From positions 1 through 12,335 of the forward strand of contig DATLUE010000361.1 of assembly GCA_035533255.1 (NCBI GenBank): DNA of 12,335 nt. The letters are read 5' to 3'. Position numbers and translations under genes: made by a program. The DNA comes from CAIKMD01 sp035533255 (GTDB taxonomy: Bacteria > Pseudomonadota > Alphaproteobacteria > ATCC43930 > CGMCC-115725). The notes beneath the pieces are model-generated. The model did not search any database, was not told the DNA's origin, and saw only the letters and a list, made by a program, of their open reading frames with translations. This document shows, piece by piece, positions 6,609 to 12,335 of the stretch (its first letter is position 1; each line of letters starts with the position of its first letter).

Positions 6609-7895
6609 TCATTTCGAATCGTCGAACAGCATCCGGATTCGGCGGAGCGCGCATCGCGGATCGCTCAAACCGCGCCAGATCAAGCTCGGCCGATAGACGC
6701 CCGCCCGGAACAGGACAGCGACCGGCCGAAGGCCCCGGCGGAGCGCGGACGCCTGCGACGGAAAAAGGCGCAAAAACCACGCGTCAAGTTTTTGGATCTG
6801 GGCGCCGGCGTTACGCAAATCCGCCCGATATGCCTCGCGAATCCGGTCGATCCGCGCGTGCCGCAAGCAAAGATATTCGGTGAAATTGTAGAGCGGCCGA
6901 TGGCGAAAATCGTCGCCGGCGCCGCCATAATATCCGTAATTGATCTTGCGCAACACATTGGTCAACGAAATGCGGACCCAGCTCAGTTTGTAGCTGCGGC
7001 TGCGCAGCACCACGCCTGAAGTCCAGTCGACGACCTCGATACGGCGGCGCAACCGATCGTCCCTAATCCCAAGATTTTGCACGCCGCGTGCTTCCATCCA
7101 AATGTGGGCGTGCAACGTTTGTGCGCGCCGCGAAGCCTCCTGCTGCATCCGGTGCGACATGAGGATAAACCACGGCTGGAGGGCGCCGCGGTGTCTCTCG
7201 CGCAACGCGTCTCCGCTCATGCCGCCGCCCTCACCGGCGCCGCCGAAGTCGACGTCCTGAATCGGAATTTCCCGGTAGGGCCGAGCCAAATCAAAGCGAT
7301 AAAGCCAGCCGAAATAGAACGCCACGCATTGCTGGAACGAATCCGGGCCGTTGCACGGGCACCAACCGCCGCCAAGCTCGACCCAGCGCTTGGTCATGAA
7401 CGAGGACGTGTCGTTCGACCAACCTGGCTCCCAAAAATCGTAATAGGTCCGATACCGGTGGGGAGACGTGCGCAGCCGGAAAATGTGATCGGGGAATAGC
7501 CCAACATATTTTCGCAGCACGACGTCCCAACCCTTGGTCAGAAAATACATTTCGTCATTGAGCGGGAGGAGAAAATAAGCATTCGGGTCACTGGCCTTCA
7601 AAAGCTCGTCGTAGCATCGCCACAAGTTATAAAATCCGCCGACGAGAGGCGTCGAAATGTGCTTGATCCGGAACGGCCGCCGCGCCGCCTCCTGCGGCAG
7701 CAACCGATTCATACCAAGATCATCCTGGTCGATTTTGACCACGAGCTCGACCGACGACATGTCGCTGGTCGTTGCCTCGAGGCGATCTAAGAAACGCGTA
7801 AAGTTATCCGGCCGGTTTGACGTAAAATGGATCGACAGAAGAACGCCGGCCGCGGACGCCGGTCTCTCTTCGCTTTTCGGCTCCGTCGCCGGCAT
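6609..7895 (-). CDS. GT-A-like putative glycosyltransferase, family not recognised
   Basis: Last gene of the three-gene minus-strand operon, 428 residues. The N-terminal half looks like a GT-A nucleotide-sugar fold: the strand VLLSIHFTSNRPDNFTRFLD at 18-37, VVKIDQDDLGM at 52-62, and YFLLPLNDEMYFLTKGWD at 107-124, where NDE sits in the metal-binding position. FRLRTSPHRYRTYYDFWEPGW (139-159) and a Gly-rich GGGWCPCNGPDSFQQCVAF (175-193) follow. The C-terminal half (about 230-428) has conserved-looking aromatic and Arg-rich segments, including YYGGAGDDFRHRPLYNFTEY at 322-341, that I cannot assign. No membrane span is evident. The open frame extends upstream to 8027, but ATG 7893-7895 overlaps the stop of the preceding gene as TAATG, which marks translational coupling and sets the start. 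Substrate unknown; it is called a glycosyltransferase from fold-like motifs and context only. Confidence 0.8.
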   Translation of the reverse strand: MPATEPKSEERPASAAGVLLSIHFTSNRPDNFTRFLDRLEATTSDMSSVELVVKIDQDDLGMNRLLPQEAARRPFRIKHISTPLVGGFYNLWRCYDELLKASDPNAYFLLPLNDEMYFLTKGWDVVLRKYVGLFPDHIFRLRTSPHRYRTYYDFWEPGWSNDTSSFMTKRWVELGGGWCPCNGPDSFQQCVAFYFGWLYRFDLARPYREIPIQDVDFGGAGEGGGMSGDALRERHRGALQPWFILMSHRMQQEASRRAQTLHAHIWMEARGVQNLGIRDDRLRRRIEVVDWTSGVVLRSRSYKLSWVRISLTNVLRKINYGYYGGAGDDFRHRPLYNFTEYLCLRHARIDRIREAYRADLRNAGAQIQKLDAWFLRLFPSQASALRRGLRPVAVLFRAGVYRPSLIWRGLSDPRCALRRIRMLFDDSK

Positions 7896-9373
7896 TACAC
7901 CGCCGACCCTGCGCCGAGCGACACGTTTATTTTCTCCTTGCGGAACACGGATGGCGCAGCGGCGCTTAGCACGCGATTCCAAATCGACGCGGCGCTGTAA
8001 TGCTCCGCGCAGAATGCCGCCGCGCATTGGCCGATTTTCTCCGCTTCGTTCGGGTTCTTGTGAAAAAACTCGATGAGAAGCTCGAGCTGAGCGGCGTTTT
8101 CGAAGGGCACATAGTGGATGAAGGGTGTAAAGTAATACTTGATCTCTTCGTTGTCCTCCTCGAGCAAGAGTGAACCCGTGTGGAGAACTTCCCAGACACG
8201 CCCCGTTATGATCTTTGACCGTGCATCTCGCGACGAGAAATTCAAACCGACGCGCGAGCGCCGGATGATTTCGGCGTATTGTTCTACGCTTGGACAGTCG
8301 CAGGTACGTTCGTGCTCCCTAATGTTCGTTTTAAGGTCCAGGCGTGATGCGGCGCGTATTGCGTGGCCAAGCCAAAAAGGGCGCAAATATGCGTGACTTC
8401 CCAAAAACGAAAGATCAAAGCGGTTATCGTGATCCTTGAAATAATACCGGCTGTTCACGGGGTACGGCGACGAGTACATCTTTTCGCTGAATGAGCACGC
8501 CCTTACGAATGGACGATCCGGGGCGTTGTACAAAAGCATGTCCGCGACCGCGCTCCAATAATTCGCGATCTCAATCCAATGGGTACCCCAGACGTCGCCC
8601 ATGAACCCGATCAACCGGACCCCAAACTCCTCTTTGAGCCCACGCACAAAATCCGCGTTCAGCCCCACTTCCTCGCCTGCGAAGTTGGCGTCGAACACGA
8701 TCACGTCCGGACGCACCATACTGAGCTGTGCGCGCAGCCTTGCCAAATCCGCGGTCGCTTTGGCGGGATCGAGTCCAAGACGTGGATAGAGGATGTTATC
8801 GCCAAAAAAACAATATGCCTCTAGACCGGCGTTCACCGCGGAATCGAAGAGGTGATCCTTCATGTGGCATTCGATATGCCGATCGTTATTGAAGATGTAC
8901 TGAGGAAGGATAAAAAACAGTCTGTTGACCGCGCCGCCGGCTGTCGCGACGTGATCCGGGCGCCGGAGGAACTCCGGCAACGGAACGTTCCCGCTCCGCC
9001 AAGCTTCGCGTTGGACCGCTAAAAATTCGCGGAACCTCGGCTCGAAATTCTCATAGTCCGGGGCGTGCGGGCACCCCGTGGTGGCGCGATCCTTCACCAG
9101 GTCCGGTTGACCAGTTGCCTCTAGATAACAGGCAAAAAGCGCATCGGCCGCGTCGAGTTTGCCCTCGGCGAAGGCGCGAACACCCGACGAATAGAGTGCG
9201 GACAAGACGCGTTCGAGGGCGACGCTGGACGCTTTTGCCTCGGGATTCGTTCGCCCAGTATCGAGCCGGCCGGATTCGTGGAGCGCGTTTGCAGGCGTCG
9301 AAACCGCGAGCAAATCGCGGCCGCCGATCCGTCTCAAAGCGTACCGGCAAGCCCGCGCAAGATAACCCGACAA
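7895..9373 (-). CDS. CgeB-like GT-B glycosyltransferase with TPR-like N-terminus
   Basis: Middle gene of the operon, 492 residues. The C-terminal domain resembles CgeB/GT group 1-2 proteins: FDLSFLGSHAYLRPFWLG at 319-336, RRSRVGLNFSSRDARSKI at 371-388, GRVWEVLHTGSLLLEEDNEEI at 391-411, then FIHYVPFENAAQLELLIEFF at 418-437, with the Glu of WEVL and the LLEEDNEE loop where the donor is normally bound. Before it, RLFFILPQYIFNNDRHIECH at 151-170 and RPDVIVFDANFAGEE at 221-235 look like the first Rossmann half. Residues about 55-90 have a TPR-like pattern (SGVRAFAEGKLDAADALFACYLE). The frame is open to 9604, yet the start is placed at TTG 9371-9373: GAGGAG lies eight bases upstream, and this leaves a 19-base gap after the PhyH stop, whereas the longer frame would overlap that gene by 200 bases. 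It overlaps the next gene by one base. Sugar specificity unknown. Confidence 0.87.
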   Translation of the reverse strand: MSGYLARACRYALRRIGGRDLLAVSTPANALHESGRLDTGRTNPEAKASSVALERVLSALYSSGVRAFAEGKLDAADALFACYLEATGQPDLVKDRATTGCPHAPDYENFEPRFREFLAVQREAWRSGNVPLPEFLRRPDHVATAGGAVNRLFFILPQYIFNNDRHIECHMKDHLFDSAVNAGLEAYCFFGDNILYPRLGLDPAKATADLARLRAQLSMVRPDVIVFDANFAGEEVGLNADFVRGLKEEFGVRLIGFMGDVWGTHWIEIANYWSAVADMLLYNAPDRPFVRACSFSEKMYSSPYPVNSRYYFKDHDNRFDLSFLGSHAYLRPFWLGHAIRAASRLDLKTNIREHERTCDCPSVEQYAEIIRRSRVGLNFSSRDARSKIITGRVWEVLHTGSLLLEEDNEEIKYYFTPFIHYVPFENAAQLELLIEFFHKNPNEAEKIGQCAAAFCAEHYSAASIWNRVLSAAAPSVFRKEKINVSLGAGSAV

Positions 9374-9392
9374 GATGCGGTCTCCTCGTATT

Positions 9393-10661
9393 TCACTTGC
9401 CCTGGCGAAGAAACCCCATCGCGTTACGCAGGAAGGCGGTGGCGCGCCAACTCGTAGAATTACGCAACGCTTGCAGGTCTCGCTCCAATTGCTCGATGAT
9501 ACTGTCTCTTTCGTCCTCCATCTTAAGCGACATGAGCCGCTCGTCGGCTTCCTGGAGACTGAGTTCCAGTTCCCTGATCCGTGCATCCTTGTCGATCTCG
9601 CCATTCATCCTGGCCGCATCGGCGCTCGCGACACGCCTTGGATGCCGGTCGAATTCGAATAGGAGCCGGTTGATGTACCGATTCCGGGCCGTGCCCGGAA
9701 GTTCGGTCGCGACTTGTGAACGCGACACGGGACCGTTTTCCAACTCCACGACGTTTGTGTTGGGCCCCAGTCCGTAGCGCGCCCAAACGATGAGTCTGGG
9801 CGTTTTCGAAGGCTTAAGACCGCGATGGATGGCGATGGTATTCGCCATGAACATCGTTCCCGCCGGTCCCTCGACGTTCACGATCGCATCTCGAAAAAGA
9901 CGCTCGCAGTTCGCGGAAAACTCGACGCCGAAGAACTTCATATTGGCAAAGCTCTCTTCAATGTCGATGGCGACATCGTTCATACCCTTCGCTCGGGCCT
10001 GCGCGACCAGGGCCTGCATACCCGAACGCGTATGCGATCCGGCGATCAGCTGATGTGGGCCGGAGGATTCGTCGACATCCGTCAGATAAAGAAACAGGGT
10101 AACGAACCGCCAGTCGTCTGTATCGCGATGGAAATATTGTTGATTCAAACCCGTCGGCGTATTCGCTGCGAAGGACCACCATGCCCTGATCGAATACAGC
10201 GTCGGAACGCAACCGAGGGCCAGCTCCAAGAAGTCGATGATGGCGGGATCGTTCAGGAAATCGATCAAGTGCGGCGTCGCCATCAACTGCTCGGGCGTAT
10301 ACTGGCCCATCGGCGCATTCCGCTGCACGTCGGCGAGCGGCCGCAAATCTGGTTCGGTCCGGTAGAATTGATCGCCGCCAATTCCGCTGTAGAGCGGTAA
10401 CCCTTCCAAGTGCTTGCGAATGGCAATGGCTTTTTCGTGCGCCAACGCCGCGCGATGGATCACGACGCCATCGTTCCGGAGCTTGTCGATGCCGGTGAAC
10501 AGGCTGCGATCGACCTTGTGCTGCGGCTTGCTGAGATGCCGTTCGCGCGGGATCCGGTCGGCGACGATCGAATCCGCATGGCGCGACCAGTCGCAGGACG
10601 GCATACCCAACCGGACAGCCGACATCGCGTGACTCAACAGGGTTTGGTCAATGTCATACAT
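9393..10661 (-). CDS. PhyH-family Fe(II)/2-oxoglutarate oxygenase with coiled-coil and NSTSWR tail
   Basis: Predicted non-haem iron, 2-oxoglutarate-dependent oxygenase of the phytanoyl-CoA dioxygenase (PhyH) family, likely hydroxylating or otherwise oxidising a glycan, nucleotide sugar or lipid intermediate (substrate inferred only from context). It has 422 residues from ATG 10659-10661. The iron triad is visible as HRD (His178, Asp180) in QYFHRDTDDWRFVTLFLYL and the distal His279 in TIAIHRGLKPS; Arg289 in PRLIVWARYG is the expected 2-oxoglutarate anchor. SSGPHQLIAGSH (199-210) is a typical PhyH core segment. After residue 350 a charged heptad-like helix runs to about 400, followed by NSTSWRATAFLR at 401-412, a tail seen in many polysaccharide-cluster glycosyltransferases. 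The frame is open to 10820, but a TTGACA promoter at 10750-10778 lies inside that extension. The ATG has no clear ribosome site. First gene of the operon. Confidence 0.9.
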   Translation of the reverse strand: MYDIDQTLLSHAMSAVRLGMPSCDWSRHADSIVADRIPRERHLSKPQHKVDRSLFTGIDKLRNDGVVIHRAALAHEKAIAIRKHLEGLPLYSGIGGDQFYRTEPDLRPLADVQRNAPMGQYTPEQLMATPHLIDFLNDPAIIDFLELALGCVPTLYSIRAWWSFAANTPTGLNQQYFHRDTDDWRFVTLFLYLTDVDESSGPHQLIAGSHTRSGMQALVAQARAKGMNDVAIDIEESFANMKFFGVEFSANCERLFRDAIVNVEGPAGTMFMANTIAIHRGLKPSKTPRLIVWARYGLGPNTNVVELENGPVSRSQVATELPGTARNRYINRLLFEFDRHPRRVASADAARMNGEIDKDARIRELELSLQEADERLMSLKMEDERDSIIEQLERDLQALRNSTSWRATAFLRNAMGFLRQGK

Positions 10662-10749
10662 CAAGGAGCCATTGAAAAACTCGACCGGCGCAAACCGCCG
10701 AAGCGGATCGCTTGGCGTCGGTGCAATCCTCTCTTTGCGGGAGGTTTTT

Positions 10750-10778
10750 ATCTTGCTATAGGGGTGCTGTGGTGTCAA
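10750..10778 (-). promoter_or_regulatory. Candidate promoter of the PhyH-CgeB-GT-A operon
   Basis: On the minus strand a perfect TTGACA (10773-10778) is followed after 17 bp by CAAGAT (10750-10755), a weak -10 box within an AT-rich stretch rare in this window. Transcription would begin near 10743, about 80 bases before the chosen ATG, and would exclude the longer open frame to 10820. Confidence 0.4.
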
Positions 10779-10782
10779 AGGA

Positions 10783-10802
10783 GTCGGCGACTGCGCGCCG
10801 AC
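10783..10802. repeat. Inverted repeat next to the operon promoter
   Basis: GTCGGCG (10783-10789) and CGCCGAC (10796-10802) are perfect complements around a six-base spacer. It lies five bases upstream of the TTGACA box of the minus-strand operon and about 110 bases before the plus-strand membrane gene, a position that suits a shared operator. No T-run follows, so a terminator is unlikely. Confidence 0.35.
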
Positions 10803-10910
10803 ACGGACGAGCCGGAGCAACTATTACGTTCGGATGTCGACACCAGCAGAAACGCAGCGCGCTTCGGTTATTCAAGCCGTGCTGCCGCGTTCCGCAAATA
10901 AGATGAACCG

Positions 10911-12335
10911 ATGACGATTTCGAACTTGTCCGGCGCACTCCCCGGGTCGCGCGGCCGATTCATCGCATGGCTGCGCAAGGTTCCGGCGTGGCCGATCGCG
11001 CTTTTTTCGGCGGCAATCGCCATTGTCTATGCACCCAACGTCATCCACGTCTTCGGGATTCACACCGACTATGAAAATCTTCTGACCCGAAGCCCGTACT
11101 TTTTCCATCCGGAATCGGGACATCTCTTCGCGGTGGCGCGGCCCGTCGCCGCGCTTTTCACCAACGTGACCATGGCGCCGGTCCGGTCGTTGGCCGATTA
11201 CCGATGGACGCGCCTATTTTCGATTTTGACCGTCTGCGTTCTTGGCACGCAAATGATCCGGAATTGCGTGTTGCTGCTCCGCGTGCGGGTGCGAGATGCC
11301 GCCGCCCTGGCCATCGCGGTTTTTGTGATCCCGGCTTTCACCTATTCCAACCTAGTCGCCGCGGCCTGGGCCCCGCATCTCCTGACGCCGCTAATCGCTT
11401 TCACGGCCTATGCGGTACTTGGCCGTTCCAATCTGTTCGCGGTTCCACTCGGAATCGTCGCGGCGCGGCGCGATTACGTGGCGCTCTATCGTCAAGTTCC
11501 AGCCTACTGCGCCGCGCCCGCGGTGTGGGGCGCCGCCATCGTCTTTCAAGTGGCGCTTTACGATTATCCGCCCAGCGCGCTGATCGTCACCGTGTTTCCG
11601 ATTATCGGCATTCTCTTTTCGCAAGCACCGAGACCCCACCGGACCCTCATCGCGTTCCGCGACATCGGCTTCGTTGGCGCCAATCTCGTGCTCTATTTCG
11701 TCTCGGTGAAGTTGATCTATCTGCCGATCGTCCGACTTTTTATTACACCTGAAATCGACTCGCGGGCCGCACGGCAATCGGCGTTCGTCGCGCGGCTTGC
11801 CAAGAGCTATGAATTTCACCTGGACACCCGCATCGGCGACATCGTCGGCCGGCTTGGCAACCTGATAAAAGTCGCGGGCGATTTGTGGTTCGTGCCGCAG
11901 ACGCGGTTTTATCTGGTCGTCGGTGCGGCGCTCGCGCTGGCGATGTTGGCTGCCAAAGCCACCGCGTCGCCTGCGACCATGCGCGCCGGATCGGCGACCC
12001 CACCATACGTTGAAAGCATCGCACGCCTGGACTGGCGCCGGTGGAATTCCGAGGGCGCAATCGCGTTCTACGTCCTTACCGCCTGCTTTGTCGTCGCCGG
12101 ATCGCCGATGCTGGCCGCCGCGGGCGGTTTCATCACCTATCGGACGATCGCCATGTCGACCGCCGTGGCTGCGATCGCCTTTATTTTTGCGACGCGCGGC
12201 ATCATCGAAACGCTGGCGGGCGCCGTCGCCGGCAAGGCCTTTGGCGGCAAAGCTGCCGATGGAGCGATGGGCCTGATCGTGCTCGCCGCCGTGATCAGCG
12301 CGTTTTACACCAACTACGTGACCATGAAGCTGGCT
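10911..12335 (+). CDS. Polytopic membrane protein, possibly GtrII/GT-C-like glycosyltransferase, C-terminus cut by the window edge
   Basis: I translated this frame by hand: 475 codons without a stop, still open at the last base, so it is partial. An in-frame TAA at 10899-10901 makes ATG 10911 the most upstream start. Hydrophobic segments lie near 28-45, 102-122, 129-148, 156-170, 200-216, 222-236, 252-272, 333-348, 384-405, 412-428 and 452-467. After the first span comes GIHTDYENL (49-57), an acidic loop like the catalytic Asp position of GT-C enzymes. It is followed by SGHLFAVARPVAALF (69-83) and, later, QVALYDYPPSALIV (213-226). This layout recalls GtrII-type O-antigen glycosyltransferases, which use polyprenyl-phosphate sugars on the periplasmic side, but the match is by pattern only; an unrelated transporter-like protein cannot be excluded. 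It is divergent from the PhyH operon. A weak promoter may be CCGACA at 10798-10803 and TATTAC at 10822-10827. Confidence 0.8.
   Translation, partial: MTISNLSGALPGSRGRFIAWLRKVPAWPIALFSAAIAIVYAPNVIHVFGIHTDYENLLTRSPYFFHPESGHLFAVARPVAALFTNVTMAPVRSLADYRWTRLFSILTVCVLGTQMIRNCVLLLRVRVRDAAALAIAVFVIPAFTYSNLVAAAWAPHLLTPLIAFTAYAVLGRSNLFAVPLGIVAARRDYVALYRQVPAYCAAPAVWGAAIVFQVALYDYPPSALIVTVFPIIGILFSQAPRPHRTLIAFRDIGFVGANLVLYFVSVKLIYLPIVRLFITPEIDSRAARQSAFVARLAKSYEFHLDTRIGDIVGRLGNLIKVAGDLWFVPQTRFYLVVGAALALAMLAAKATASPATMRAGSATPPYVESIARLDWRRWNSEGAIAFYVLTACFVVAGSPMLAAAGGFITYRTIAMSTAVAAIAFIFATRGIIETLAGAVAGKAFGGKAADGAMGLIVLAAVISAFYTNYVTMKLA

Noticed and set aside
7896..8027. 44-residue N-terminal extension of the GT-A-like protein
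   Set aside because: It would overlap the CgeB-like gene by over 130 bases and is Arg-rich without motifs; the TAATG overlap gives a much better start.
9374..9604. 77-residue N-terminal extension of the CgeB-like protein
   Set aside because: It overlaps the coiled-coil coding end of PhyH in another frame and is low complexity; GAGGAG before TTG 9373 explains the start.
9115..9777. 220-codon plus-strand open frame with Ser-rich repeats
   Set aside because: It lies opposite the end of PhyH and the start of the CgeB-like gene; its Ser/Leu-rich part is simply the antisense of the coiled coil.
1..12335. CRISPR arrays, tRNA genes, insertion sequences or attachment sites
   Set aside because: No regularly spaced repeats, no cloverleaf-like sequence, no transposase-like protein and no paired terminal repeats were seen on either strand.

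Overview
The window looks like part of a surface-polysaccharide (O-antigen or capsule type) gene cluster from a GC-rich Gram-negative bacterium. Codon use (many GCC, CGC, ATC, GTC) and the Wzm/Wzt-type exporter would fit an alphaproteobacterium, but no rRNA, tRNA or housekeeping marker is present, so the taxon is an inference. No tRNA, rRNA, CRISPR array, insertion sequence or phage gene was seen.

Layout from left to right. (1) Minus strand: a sugar O-methyltransferase-like gene (519-1757) followed by a GT2 glycosyltransferase that runs off the left edge (1-499). (2) Plus strand, divergent from it: an ABC exporter pair, permease (2025-2867) and ATPase (2869-3621), separated by one base. (3) Minus strand, convergent on the exporter: two paralogous polyprenol-phosphate-type GT2 enzymes (3634-4401 and 4512-5330). 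(4) Plus strand: a flippase-like UPF0104/LPG-synthase-TM membrane protein (5589-6563). (5) Minus strand: a tight three-gene operon read from right to left, made of a PhyH-type Fe(II)/2-oxoglutarate oxygenase with a coiled-coil tail (9393-10661), a CgeB-like GT-B glycosyltransferase starting at TTG (7895-9373), and a GT-A-like protein of no family I can name (6609-7895). (6) Plus strand: a polytopic membrane protein that runs off the right edge (10911-12335) and may be a GtrII/GT-C-like glycosyltransferase.

Likely cooperation (inference). The soluble glycosyltransferases build a lipid-linked glycan in the cytoplasm. The methyltransferase and the PhyH oxygenase decorate it, and Wzm/Wzt exports it. 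The two DPM1/GtrB-like GT2 enzymes, the flippase-like protein and the large membrane protein could form a second, Gtr-like route that adds side sugars after export. Wzt has no C-terminal carbohydrate-binding domain, so export is probably not gated by recognition of a modified chain end within that subunit.

Transcription direction changes five times, giving three divergent intergenic regions (about 1758-2024, 5331-5588 and 10662-10910). Each holds a sigma70-like promoter candidate together with a short palindrome or inverted repeat. Several gene starts are GTG or TTG, or lie well inside the longest open frame; the reasons for each choice are given in the entries.
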